IMG/VR virus record: IMGVR_UViG_3300034092_002030
Span: 1 to 36,097 of that record
Source: a virus
Direction: 5' to 3' (one strand)
DNA: 36,097 nucleotides
Positions 24,997-34,100 of the stretch are shown piece by piece (the stretch's first letter is position 1; the number at the start of each line of letters is the position of its first letter). Below the pieces are notes generated by a model that was given only the letters and a program-made list of their open reading frames with translations, was not told where the DNA came from and ran no database searches. A program made the translations under genes and the position numbers.

Positions 24997-26379
24997 TTAA
25001 TTTGTTGTGTTTTGTCTTTGTTGTCTTCTATTCAACAAGTCGTTAATTCTACTTTTATTTCTTTCTTCTTTTTGTTCTTCAAGACCCAAGAAAGTAACAC
25101 TTTGTTCAGTATCGATAACTAAAAATTCGTTATCAAATTTACAATTCTCAAATACAACTCCATCTTTACCTAAACGTGATTTTGTAATTGCAATTGTTGC
25201 CAAGTTCATTTCTTTTTGTTGTAAAGTTTTAGCCACAGTGATAATTACGTGACCAACCTGAGCCTTCTTAATAGAACCACCCATTTGGTCTGTAGTAACA
25301 ACCTCTGATGATATGGATGAACGATTACCCTGAGTTGCTGTCCAACCCACTATTTGTAATTCATGGCAAAGTGCCTCAAATGCCCTCATAACAGAACCCT
25401 CACTCTTCCATTCATCTTCTAGTTTCCTATCCGGTACCACACAATCAATGTAGTCTAAAACAATCATATCAACTTTATTACCTTCAGCCGTCATTTTCCT
25501 AACCTGATTTTTAATCTGATTCATAGTCATAGTGTCTGATGGTAACTTCTTCAAAGTTAATTTATTTTTTGTGTTAAGTTTAATTTCTTTAACCTTTTCT
25601 ATAACAACATCCCTATGATTTGATAAGTCATCAGGTGCTATACCAGTCCACATTGTGAAGTGTTTACGTTGGATGATTTTTGGATTGTCTTCAAAAAATA
25701 TTTGTAACACACTATAACCTAAATTGAACGCGTTATTTGCTAATTTAGTTAATATAGTTGTCTTACCAACCCCCGTAGGTGCCAATATTACACCAATCTC
25801 ACCTTTAGCCAAACCACCTTTTAGTAGGTTATCAATACCTTGAATACCCATAGGTATTGGATGTCTATAATCATCATCTAAAACCTCGTCAAGATTTGAG
25901 AATACATCCGAAGTACCAATTTCAACCTCACCAACTTGGAGAGCTTCACGTACCATTTCTTCAAGATGGTCGTAACTTTCAAAGTCTCCTTTGTCGATAA
26001 TTTTCTGAGCCTTAGACATAACCTTTTGAAGTTCTTGTTGTTTACAGAATTTCAAAGATTTTTCTTGAACGTAGTCAGAACCCTCAATTGGTGATTCTTT
26101 TACTTGTTCAAGCATATCCATCACCATTTTTTGTGCCATTGGTGATGAAATCTCAGATTTGGTCATTTGTTCCAACGTGTTATAGGTTGGGGCGTGTTCG
26201 TATTTTATATAATACTCCCGTATCATTTGCATGATTAGACGGAAATATTGATTATCAAAATACTTGGGGTCTAACACGTCAACGATAGAAGTGGCAAAGT
26301 CCTTGTAGAGAATAATATTATTTAATAATTGAATTTGAAATGTGTTCCCTAAATAACCGAAATTTTTATCGTTTGACAT
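24997..26379 (-). CDS. 41: Replicative DNA helicase, DnaB / T4 gp41-like
   Basis: This 460-aa protein has a helical N-terminal half and a RecA-type ATPase domain. Walker A is APTGVGKTT at 200-208, preceded by GIDNLLKGGLAKGE. Walker B is MIVLDYIDCV at about 305-314, and a TATQGNRSS motif in the sensor/arginine-finger region follows. This order is typical of DnaB-family helicases, which unwind the lagging-strand template as hexamers. The length matches T4 gp41 (475 aa). The C-terminal tail is basic and Gln-rich (RINDLLNRRQQRQNTTN), possibly a primase or loader contact. It starts ATG in the AATTATG context. No primase or loader gene is recognisable in the window, unless the 151-aa neighbour serves such a role. 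Confidence 0.88.
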   Translation of the reverse strand: MSNDKNFGYLGNTFQIQLLNNIILYKDFATSIVDVLDPKYFDNQYFRLIMQMIREYYIKYEHAPTYNTLEQMTKSEISSPMAQKMVMDMLEQVKESPIEGSDYVQEKSLKFCKQQELQKVMSKAQKIIDKGDFESYDHLEEMVREALQVGEVEIGTSDVFSNLDEVLDDDYRHPIPMGIQGIDNLLKGGLAKGEIGVILAPTGVGKTTILTKLANNAFNLGYSVLQIFFEDNPKIIQRKHFTMWTGIAPDDLSNHRDVVIEKVKEIKLNTKNKLTLKKLPSDTMTMNQIKNQVRKMTAEGNKVDMIVLDYIDCVVPDRKLEDEWKSEGSVMRAFEALCHELQIVGWTATQGNRSSISSEVVTTDQMGGSIKKAQVGHVIITVAKTLQQKEMNLATIAITKSRLGKDGVVFENCKFDNEFLVIDTEQSVTFLGLEEQKEERNKSRINDLLNRRQQRQNTTN

Positions 26380-26413
26380 AATTTTTTTTAATTTTTAATG
26401 TGTGCTTGGATTT

Positions 26414-26420
26414 ATAAATA
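26414..26420 (-). promoter_or_regulatory. TATTTAT element upstream of helicase gene
   Basis: In the 44-base gap before the helicase the minus strand reads ACAGTATTTATAAATCC, 34 bases upstream of the ATG. Read on the plus strand it is TATAAATA, the T4 late -10 sequence, but nothing on the plus strand would use it. Weak candidate. Confidence 0.22.
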
Positions 26421-26423
26421 CTG

Positions 26424-26879
26424 TTAAGCGAGCTGATAATTCAAGTATCTATAAGTTAAATCTTCATCTGAAAAAATGTCAGTCAGTCCAGTAAGTATGC
26501 TTTTTAATTCTGGGCGTATGTCTACGGTATATCTGACCTTTGGAGGGTACAATTTAGCATCTACAATTCTATGACAAATTGTCTCATCTCCTATTCTAAC
26601 ATAGATGTTAAAGTACTCAGGAGCATCCGTATTTGATGTCTCTAAAATTTTAGGGTCTATCATAATTTGGTCTTGGTTATCTACCATGTAGACCAATGAT
26701 TTTATTTTAAGATTGTTTTCAACAATTTCACCAACAATTCTTAAAAGATTAGAAACCTCCAAACTCCTACGAGCCTTTGGGTTATAACCTTTTACGTTGT
26801 AAAATCTTTGCACAATGATGTTGTTGTTCAACGTCATTAAGAACTCCATCTTGGTCGTGTCTTGCATTTGTTCTTTCAT
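26424..26879 (-). CDS. Unrecognised replication-module protein (151 aa)
   Basis: I do not recognise this family. The protein starts MKEQMQDTTKMEFLMTLNNN in the AATTATG context, four bases after the nuclease stop. It has basic patches (GYNPKARRSLEV), alternating strands and helices, and an acidic end (DIFSDEDLTYRYLNYQLA). There are no membrane segments, and its two Cys-poor halves show no metal motif. It lies between the 5' nuclease and the helicase, where T4-like phages may carry helicase loader or accessory replication genes. That role is only a positional guess. Confidence 0.8.
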   Translation of the reverse strand: MKEQMQDTTKMEFLMTLNNNIIVQRFYNVKGYNPKARRSLEVSNLLRIVGEIVENNLKIKSLVYMVDNQDQIMIDPKILETSNTDAPEYFNIYVRIGDETICHRIVDAKLYPPKVRYTVDIRPELKSILTGLTDIFSDEDLTYRYLNYQLA

Positions 26880-26883
26880 AATT

Positions 26884-27891
26884 TTAGTTTTTTATATTAA
26901 ATCGTTTTTTTTCTTTTCTTGTTAATTTTAAAAATGGTTGTAAAAATTCCACCCACATATCATCTGTTTTTGGTAAATATTTAAAAATTCCATCATCATT
27001 CATCATTCTCATAAGATTCTTGTGACCCCTACCATCTGGGTCCAATTCCTCACTATAATAATCTTCAACTTCTTTTTTCCCTTCTTCAGATATTAAAGGG
27101 TTGGACAAATCAACAAGTCGTTTGTTGATTTCAAAAAATTCTTGACCGAGTGAACCTCGTTTTGTTTTTCCTTCAAGTATGTTGGATATCGATTTTTGTT
27201 TCTTTTCATCTTCAGTCAAATTATTGATTGTTGTTAAAATATCAGAAACAGAAACCGTTTTTTCAAGTATCTCAGGAAATAATTTTAAAACTGTTTTTTC
27301 ACCTAACAAGTAAATACCATCAACATTATCTGATTTATCACCTGTTAAAATTTTATAAGTGACAACATTTTGATGTGGAATATATAAATCACCGATTTTA
27401 ATCTTATCACCATTACGGTAATATTCGTGTTTAATTGGTGAGTATATTTCAACATCATCCGAAATTAATTGAGTTAAATCTTTATCCGATGAAAAAATTG
27501 TTTTTTTCTCGTCATTTGAAATTTGACAGTAGTAAGCAATTAGGTCATCACTTTCGGTATTGTCAACACACACCTGACGTATGAACATTTCCTCCATATA
27601 TTGACGCACACGAGACTTTTGCCACTCATACGACTCTTTCTTCAACTCGTTGGTTTCGGTCCGTCTATTGTCTTTGTATTGAGCAAAAATAAGTCGTCTT
27701 TGAGACGAGTTATTAACCCCATCCCAAAAGACGACCACTTTATCATAATTGTGTTCTTGTAGGAAACGTCTAAGTGTGTTAACAAAATGGAAGATGCCCC
27801 CAATATGATTTCCATTGTGGTAAAATTCCTTTACCCCGTGAAAACCAATTTTAAAGAGATTATCAGCATCAACTAATAGTGTTCTATTCAC
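26884..27891 (-). CDS. rnh: 5'-3' exonuclease, T4 RNase H / FEN family
   Basis: This nuclease should remove RNA primers and 5' flaps from lagging-strand fragments. The FEN/PIN acidic residues are visible: D8 and D10 (LLVDADNLFK), D57 (VVVFWDGVN), then YKDNRR, E113 with D115 and D116 (TESDDLIAY), and D136 and D138 (SSDKDLTQL). The helix-three-turn-helix metal motif follows (ILTGDKSDNVDGI, about 181-193). Length 335 aa compares with 305 for T4 Rnh. The start is GTG at 27891 in an AATTGTG context that mirrors the AATTATG of neighbouring genes. It is four bases from the next gene, and 15 bases separate it from uvsX upstream. Confidence 0.9.
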   Translation of the reverse strand: MNRTLLVDADNLFKIGFHGVKEFYHNGNHIGGIFHFVNTLRRFLQEHNYDKVVVFWDGVNNSSQRRLIFAQYKDNRRTETNELKKESYEWQKSRVRQYMEEMFIRQVCVDNTESDDLIAYYCQISNDEKKTIFSSDKDLTQLISDDVEIYSPIKHEYYRNGDKIKIGDLYIPHQNVVTYKILTGDKSDNVDGIYLLGEKTVLKLFPEILEKTVSVSDILTTINNLTEDEKKQKSISNILEGKTKRGSLGQEFFEINKRLVDLSNPLISEEGKKEVEDYYSEELDPDGRGHKNLMRMMNDDGIFKYLPKTDDMWVEFLQPFLKLTRKEKKRFNIKN

Positions 27892-27906
27892 AATTATAGT
27901 TTTATG

Positions 27907-28914
27907 TTATTCAATAACTTCTTTTTCCTCTTTCAACACAAAATCACCATCTGACCCAATGATTTCTTTCCAATAGTCAGAATACTCTTTCTTGTACGCT
28001 TCAATCGAAGCCTTCTCTTCAGTAGTATCCTTACCCGCCAAGAAACCATGTGGTGTGACAATAATCTTACCATCTTCATAACCCAAACCATTAATGTGGT
28101 TTTTCATTACGGATATTTTGGTACGAGAAGCAAACTTCACAGTTCTCTTGTCCTTAGTCGCAGTAATCTTAGTCGTACCTGCACCTTTTTGATTACCAAA
28201 TAAAAACACCAACGATGAGTTAAGCCAAACAGACTCACCACCCTTAGCCTTGATTTTTGGTTGTCCAAACGGATTGTCAGGAAGTTCAACCCAAGGCTGG
28301 TTTACAATAATCAAAGTATTTTCATACTTTGAATCTGCTTTACGAGAACCTGAAATACGTTGGTTGATACCCATACCAATCTTGTCAGATAAAACCGACG
28401 CATTATGTTGTTTGCCGCCTTTGCCATCGTAAGTCATCTTACAAGGTACCGAACCCACAGAATCCCAAAGAAAACATAAACTGTAATCCAATTCACCTTT
28501 TTCTTGAGCATCTAACAAACTGTTAATGTAGTCTGTAATTTGTTCAATGTAATCAAAGTTGTTGTTAAAGATAAAGAACCCGTCCCAATCCAATTCACCC
28601 GTCTCTTGGTCAACCACCTCTTCACATTGAAGACCCATCAACTTTGAGTGTTCGAAACTCCACTTTTGTTCCGTGATAATAAACACAGGTAGAATCTCTT
28701 TATTTTGAGCATCTACCGCAGTTTTAATCATTGCTGTTGTTTTACCTGTGTCTGAGTGACCCAAGAACATATTGATATGTCCAATAGCCGGACCAGGTAA
28801 ACCCACAGCGTCTAAGAAATCAGAACCACAGTCAAAAAACCTTTGGGGTTTGTATTTGGCTGAAGTAGAGAATTTCTTCTTTACCGAATTAAAATCATTT
28901 TTTTTAATTGCCAT
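27907..28914 (-). CDS. uvsX: UvsX-like RecA-family recombinase
   Basis: It forms filaments on ssDNA and drives strand exchange for recombination-dependent replication. Walker A is GHSDTGKTT at 52-60. The catalytic Glu is probably E82 in FIITEQKW, and Walker B is SLCFLWDSVGSV at about 145-156. The RecA-type loop and strand KGGESVWLNSSLVFLFG is also present. The C-terminus is acidic (VLKEEKEVIE), as in RecA proteins. At 335 aa it is slightly shorter than T4 UvsX (391 aa). The ATG has the AATTATG context and overlaps the upstream 73-aa gene by 11 bases, suggesting coupled translation. gp32 is nearby, as its functional partner. Confidence 0.92.
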   Translation of the reverse strand: MAIKKNDFNSVKKKFSTSAKYKPQRFFDCGSDFLDAVGLPGPAIGHINMFLGHSDTGKTTAMIKTAVDAQNKEILPVFIITEQKWSFEHSKLMGLQCEEVVDQETGELDWDGFFIFNNNFDYIEQITDYINSLLDAQEKGELDYSLCFLWDSVGSVPCKMTYDGKGGKQHNASVLSDKIGMGINQRISGSRKADSKYENTLIIVNQPWVELPDNPFGQPKIKAKGGESVWLNSSLVFLFGNQKGAGTTKITATKDKRTVKFASRTKISVMKNHINGLGYEDGKIIVTPHGFLAGKDTTEEKASIEAYKKEYSDYWKEIIGSDGDFVLKEEKEVIE

Positions 28915-29125
28915 AATTGTATTTGTAAAATTCTTTTAAATTTTCTAACTTGTCATTTGCATTTGCCAATTTCTCAACAAACTTATCCATCTCTTCCAAG
29001 TGTTGTGGATGTTCTCCAATACCTACAGGATTTTCCATGTACACCATCAAAGTCGCTTCTGATTCTGCAATCTCACTCTCATATTTCTTTACAAGAGCAT
29101 CATACATTAATTTTCTAATTTTCAT
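28904..29125 (-). CDS. Small coiled-coil protein upstream of uvsX (73 aa)
   Basis: This is a short, charged, mostly helical protein: MKIRKLMYDALVKKYESEIA... then a break at NPVGIGEHPQH and a second helix (LEEMDKFVEKLANANDKLEN). It looks like a helical hairpin. It overlaps the uvsX start by 11 bases and follows the gp32 terminator, so it is first in the uvsX transcript. An internal ATG (MYDALVKK) is a less likely start. I do not recognise the family. A partner of UvsX or gp32 is possible from position only. Confidence 0.75.
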   Translation of the reverse strand: MKIRKLMYDALVKKYESEIAESEATLMVYMENPVGIGEHPQHLEEMDKFVEKLANANDKLENLKEFYKYNYGN

Positions 29126-29149
29126 TGTCTATGTATATTAATTTTTTTT

Positions 29150-29198
29150 GATAAAAAGAAAGAGCTTGGACACTATGTCAATGTAAGTGTCCAAGCTC
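29150..29198 (-). terminator. Rho-independent terminator after gp32-like gene
   Basis: Minus-strand GAGCTTGGACACT pairs with AGTGTCCAAGCTC (13 perfect base pairs) around an 11-base loop, then TTTCTTTTT. It starts only a few bases after the gp32 stop, so gp32 may be expressed as its own short transcript, as is usual for abundant SSBs. Confidence 0.85.
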
Positions 29199-29205
29199 AG
29201 TTAAA

Positions 29206-30057
29206 TTAGAATGGTAAGTCTTCGTCTGGACCCATATCAGTCTGTGGGTCGTAACTCTTTTCAGGTTGTGATTGACCACCCATACTTGTTTCGAAACTAT
29301 CACCGTAAACAAACTTTTTCAAGTCAGAGTCCCAACGTGGAACATCACCACGAGATACCGCCTCAAGATATTCTACTGGTTTTTTAGCGTAAACATCATT
29401 CCATGTCAACTCATCATCTAACCACTCTTTTTTAATACTCTCATCGGTGTGTAGTGGTGTTGGGTCATCATACATAATAGTCTGAACTACTGTGTATTCT
29501 TTTCCCGCAGGTGTCTTTGATTTGACCATCTCAATAATCAAATCGCGACCTGTATCAGCGTTTGTAATATTACCTTTTTGTTTCCAAATTGGGATGATTT
29601 TATCTAAAATCCCTTCTTGCTTGTAATTGTCTTTGAATCTCCAAAATTTTACACCATCGTCTTCCACATCACGGTCAACAACTTTAACAATGTAAAATTT
29701 ACGTGAACGGTATTGTTGTGCCAATTTTTTATCGGACTCTTTACCGGTCGCCATCAACTCCTCGTATACTTCGGTAAGTGGTGAACGGTCTCCGTCATTT
29801 TTACCCGGGTCGTACAATTTAACCCATTTTCCATCCACTTGGATTTCGTGATACCACACTTCTTTAAATGGTGATGAACCATCAGAAGTTGGGAGGATAC
29901 GTACACGTTTTTGACCTGTACGCGAATTTTTGTCCAAAAGGGTTGTGAAGTATTTCTTCAAACGCTCATCTTGTGACATTTGGTTACTCGTTCCTTGAGA
30001 ACGGGTGGTATTTTTCTCATACTGAGATAATACCGCATCTAAAACTGAATCTGACAT
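29206..30057 (-). CDS. 32: Single-stranded DNA-binding protein, T4 gp32-like
   Basis: This 283-aa protein (T4 gp32: 301 aa) would coat ssDNA and coordinate replication and recombination proteins. Features are an N-terminal helical segment (about 1-40), a central OB-like core (TGQKRVRILPTSDG, KFYIVKVVDRDVEDDGVKFW, KFKDNYKQEGILDKIIPIW region), and an acidic C-terminal tail ending DPQTDMGPDEDLPF, as expected of an SSB. The whole protein has no Cys, so the gp32 zinc site is absent. Where T4 has the Cys ligands, this one has LYDPGKNDGDRSPLTEVYEE. It starts ATG in the AATTATG context and lies between two terminators with a candidate promoter just upstream. Confidence 0.85.
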   Translation of the reverse strand: MSDSVLDAVLSQYEKNTTRSQGTSNQMSQDERLKKYFTTLLDKNSRTGQKRVRILPTSDGSSPFKEVWYHEIQVDGKWVKLYDPGKNDGDRSPLTEVYEELMATGKESDKKLAQQYRSRKFYIVKVVDRDVEDDGVKFWRFKDNYKQEGILDKIIPIWKQKGNITNADTGRDLIIEMVKSKTPAGKEYTVVQTIMYDDPTPLHTDESIKKEWLDDELTWNDVYAKKPVEYLEAVSRGDVPRWDSDLKKFVYGDSFETSMGGQSQPEKSYDPQTDMGPDEDLPF

Positions 30058-30106
30058 AATTTTTTGTTTTTTTTTAAAGTTTAAAGTATCTCTTATTACT
30101 CATCTA

Positions 30107-30137
30107 TAAGTATAGGTAAACAAAAGTCTAAGTCAAA
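30107..30137 (-). promoter_or_regulatory. Candidate promoter for gp32-like gene
   Basis: Minus-strand TTGACT (30131-30136) and TATACT (30109-30114) are separated by 16 bases. Read as a Bacteroidetes-type promoter, TTTG is followed after 19 bases by TATACTTA, a partial match to TAnnTTTG. It sits right after an upstream terminator and about 50 bases before the gp32 ATG, the expected place. Not proven. Confidence 0.45.
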
Positions 30138-30146
30138 CTTGAAAAC

Positions 30147-30177
30147 AAAAAAGGACACCTTTCGATGTCCTTTTTTT
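30147..30177 (-). terminator. Rho-independent terminator upstream of gp32-like gene
   Basis: AAAAAAGGACA pairs with TGTCCTTTTTT around an 8-base loop, flanked by A and T tracts so it could act on both strands. On the minus strand it ends the transcript of the 221-aa acidic protein and insulates gp32. Confidence 0.8.
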
Positions 30178-30195
30178 ATTAGAGAAATTATTTTA

Positions 30196-30861
30196 TCAAT
30201 AATTGTTATTCTTTGGGTATTGGTCTGTAAATTTGTTAAATGTCTTTTTAATTTCGTTCGGTGAAAAGTTTTGAACTTCATCATCCGTTAATACATATTC
30301 GTTTTTACCAGACATTTCCATATCTTCTTTTTTATCTTCAAAGAAATCTGTTAATTTCTGATTAAAAGGGTACGAATCCAAACTTCTTAAGTGTAATCTT
30401 TCTTCAGGTGTCTTTTCACGATACTTTTCAATCTTGTTTTCCAATGAATTGATTTTTTCAAAAATTGAGTCCATCGCAGATAGCTTACTTGTTAAGTCAT
30501 CTAATTTTTCAAACATTGTTTTCATATATTCATCCTGTTTAGTTTGAATATCTTTTTGTGAAGTTACTAATTCAGTGATGTCCAACTCTTCAGTTGAAGT
30601 ATCTGTTGAATCTTCCATAGATTTACCTTTATCGTCGATTTTTTCAACATCGGGGTCAGTCGTAGTATCTATAGGTTCAGATATCTCTTCAGCACCTGTA
30701 TCGGCTGGTGGTGTATCTACATCAGGTGCAGGTAAATTTACATCTGTATCGGCACCTGTGAAGTCAGCTAATGGGTCGGATGTGGCATCTTGTTCAAGAA
30801 TATAATTATTAATTTTATTATATCTTTTAACTTCTTCTAATATTTTTTTTTCTAATGACAT
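30196..30861 (-). CDS. Acidic coiled-coil protein (221 aa), unrecognised
   Basis: I do not recognise this protein. Residues about 25-95 are a disordered, very acidic Asp-, Pro- and Thr-rich stretch (GADTDVNLPAPDVDTPPADT...). Residues about 95-150 form a coiled coil (YMKTMFEKLDDLTSKLSAMD ... INSLENKIEKYREK). The C-terminal part is charged, with a helix near the end (SPNEIKKTFNKFTDQYP). Composition recalls phage scaffold or head-core proteins and also adaptor proteins. No membrane or catalytic motif is seen. The ATG lies 13 bases after the 80-aa gene, and a terminator follows its stop. Confidence 0.75.
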   Translation of the reverse strand: MSLEKKILEEVKRYNKINNYILEQDATSDPLADFTGADTDVNLPAPDVDTPPADTGAEEISEPIDTTTDPDVEKIDDKGKSMEDSTDTSTEELDITELVTSQKDIQTKQDEYMKTMFEKLDDLTSKLSAMDSIFEKINSLENKIEKYREKTPEERLHLRSLDSYPFNQKLTDFFEDKKEDMEMSGKNEYVLTDDEVQNFSPNEIKKTFNKFTDQYPKNNNY

Positions 30862-30874
30862 GTTTTTTTTTTAT

Positions 30875-31117
30875 TTATCCATTCAATAAAGTCTTAACAC
30901 CGTGTAATGTCTCAACTTTAAGGGTTCTATTTATTTTCAGACTGTTGTCTACTCTTTCAATAAGTCCGTCTTTCATTCTTACTGTGTAGCAATCACCAGT
31001 GTCCAAGTCACAAACCTCTTTGTAACCGTTACCCGCTTCTTTTTCTGTAATTCTTGTATCTTTAGAAAGATAGTTGTCTAATAATGATTTAATTTCCATA
31101 ATAATGGTTTTTAACAT
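30875..31117 (-). CDS. Small conserved-looking protein (80 aa), unrecognised
   Basis: A short protein with a helical start (MEIKSLLDNYLSKDTRI) and a strand-rich core (YKEVCDLDTGDCYTVRMKDG) that has a Cys pair in CDLDTGDC. It ends KVETLHGVKTLLNG. Two starts are possible: ATG 31117 (80 aa) and ATG 31099 (MEIKSLL, 74 aa). The second has a better A-rich leader. It sits between the giant hub-like gene and the acidic coiled-coil gene. Unknown function; possibly a small structural or regulatory protein. Confidence 0.65.
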   Translation of the reverse strand: MLKTIIMEIKSLLDNYLSKDTRITEKEAGNGYKEVCDLDTGDCYTVRMKDGLIERVDNSLKINRTLKVETLHGVKTLLNG

Positions 31118-31124
31118 ATAAATA
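31118..31124 (-). promoter_or_regulatory. TATTTAT element upstream of 80-aa gene
   Basis: In the 27-base gap after the giant gene the minus strand reads TTGATATATTTATATGTTAAAA. TATTTAT touches the first possible ATG (31117) and lies 18 bases before the second (31099). If it is a promoter, the 31099 start is the one used. Confidence 0.25.
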
Positions 31125-31144
31125 TATCAATATATACTAATTTT

Positions 31145-34100
31145 TTAATTTAGACCCAAAGCTTTAGCCCTTTTTATTGCACTTTCAAATATACCCACCG
31201 TTACTGTCCACGGCAAACCTTTAGAAATTCTTTTATTTATTTCTTCGGTAATTCTTTGTTCTGCAGATAACGCACCATCTCCAGGTCTCTTCATACCAAC
31301 ACCTAAATTCCACCAACCTAACCAAATTCTTGCTGCAGCCTCACCTTCACTTCCATATCTAACTTTATAGATATTAAACTTATTATTAAATGCTGTCGTA
31401 TTAAATCTAGCCAATACAAAGTTTATTGCCCCCTCGTAAGAACTGAATATCGCCAATGGTCTATACGGTCTTCCAACATCATCGACTTTTACACATTCTT
31501 GTCCTATTACATATTCCATCATATTTGATGGCCATCTTCCATCTGTATGAATACCATATAGGTCATAACCCACACAACCAAATTGATTTTGGTTTTTGTT
31601 TTGTTCTTGAGTTGCCATTGCGAATACAAGTTTTTTGATGTTCAAAGGTACGTCAGTTCTTGAATTTAAGAACGTTACAACATCTTTTTTCCCAATCAAT
31701 GTGTATTCAGCATTCACAAATGGTAACGTTGGATACGATGTTTTACAGCTACCTTGAACTGACTTCACAGGTGTTTTAGACACATTACCATTTGTTTTAC
31801 CAGTGAGCGTGATTGTCGATGTTGTTGGTGTTTCAGCGGTAATCGACACAGGAATAACTTCTTTTTTCTTTTGATACCTTCTAAGTAAGTCTGTATTAAC
31901 ACTCATAGTTAACTTACTAAAGTTAGGGAAAGCGTATTTAGAAATTCTGACACCTGAGAATGAAGTTGTAAAATCTTGTGGTGAAATAGTATGAACAACA
32001 CTGGTAATCCAATAAGCTCCGGTAAACATTGGAACATATCTTAGATTAAAGTACATCGTTGGTTGAAGCATGGCATTACCCATAGATTCTACATCACAGG
32101 TATAACTTCTTGTTTTATAAAGATTATATAGTGATGTACTTTGTTGAAACGCTTTTTGTCCTTTATTTTGATTGGCTATATCAACCAATACTGAAAAAGT
32201 TTCAGATGTATTTTTATATTGTGACTGATTTAAATTTATAGATTTAAACATGTTTTGATTTCTGATACCAAAATCAACATTGAACGCAACAACTTTGTTA
32301 GAACTTCCATAATCATCTTTGTTCGGATTTGACTCTCTCAAAGGATTATCTGAACATCTTCCAATATCAAAACTATCAGAGTTAAATCTGTAATCTATAT
32401 TATTTTTTTGTTGTGTGTGTTCAGATAATTTATCAGTATATAAACAAATAAACTTTGGCTTTGATTGTTGATAATCAACTTCCAAATAAGTTCCAAAGGC
32501 ACTATTAGGTATATCCAAATTAGTGGGCGTACCACCCTTACCTGTTTGTTGTACACCATAAAAGTTAACATAAGACGGAAGTGCCATAAACAATAAATTA
32601 TTCTTACTTAATAATTCACCAATTAAACTATACACCGATAGTTTATCATTTGTTCCACTTAAATAACCGGTGAGTGTTGTTACATCAACAATTAATTTAT
32701 CACCAATGTCTCTATTAGCCCTATCTAAAAACATAAAATCTTCAAATAGACTTCTATTTTTGAAATCACCACCAGCTATCCATTTATCATTCATAGCCTT
32801 AAAGGTTTCCCATATTTCAATTTTGGCAACCTCACCATCTAATGCACTTACCCTTCTTTCTTTTACTTCCGTAATATTTGGTAAATTTTGATTTAAGTAT
32901 CTAAAAACATGATTAAGGACATTTGATTGATATTTGTTTAAATCTGAAAGATATGTGTTGAATGATGTTAAGAATGAACTTGGAGTATAACCTGAACCAT
33001 TTTCAACTTTCTGAGTGGCGTACATTTTAACAATTGGTGCCAACTGAATTACATTATTAGCGGTAAATTCAATATTAAAATCAATAAAAAAATCAGTTAT
33101 ATACGACCCACTATTCTTATATTGTAATGATGATAGTTTGTATTCACCAACATTTAATTTTAACTGTTGCCAAGCATCTGAATATTGGGATTGAGATTGT
33201 GCTAAGGTAATCCCTCCTGACGATGAAGGTAACGAATTAGTTACATAACTTCCAAAATCAACAGGGTCTAACGGCTTTACTGTGGTATTTGTTGAAAAAG
33301 AGTTCCAAACCCTTCTATTAAAATTTGTTGGGTTACCTCTTTTAAAAATTACCTGATAAGCTAAGAAATTATCAATACCAAAGGCAAAAGAACTTAATTG
33401 TTTTTCAGCAATAAGTGGACCATCCTTGTCTTCATCACCCGTTAGTGGTAAATCATTTATAACAAATAATTTATTTAAAACTTGTATAATGTTTCTATTC
33501 TCCCAAGAACTTAAAATATTTGGTGTAAAGAAATCCAAAGCAAGTTGTTCACCCGCCAATGCAATAATGGTATCTGTTGGTTTTTGAACAAATCTTAAAA
33601 ACTCTGTTTCAAAATCATCTAAAATTTGTTTTGTGAAAACACCAAATAACTCCTCAATATTTGAATATTCACCTTGATAAGTTATATCAAAAGGATTTTG
33701 AAATTCTTTATTTGGGTCAACAATTTTTAAGTATTCATTATATGTCGGTTTCTTTGTTAATGAATTATCATAGTACCCATAGTTTGAAGAGTTCCATAAT
33801 GTTCGAACAGAACCATCATAAAGAGTTTGGTCATTTTCAATTTGTCCCGATGTTTTTAAAAATCCACCCAACAATAAATTTGAATTTTCAAATTTATATT
33901 GACTAAACCTTAAACCACCCGTTGAGGGAATTACAATAATTTTGGGTTTTGGTCCCTCATCTAAGTAATAATCTTCTGTCTTTATATATGAATACCAGTT
34001 TCTAATTTGAACCGTATTAAGTGGGTCTGTTGGCATCGACCCCAATCCCAAAAACACTGAAGATTGATTTGTTTTTCCAAGTCTTAATCCGTTGTTATAT

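Noticed and set aside
30096-30284. 62-aa minus-strand frame across the terminator before gp32
   Set aside because: It overlaps the 3' end of the 221-aa gene in another frame and reads through a strong hairpin. It has no plausible protein character.
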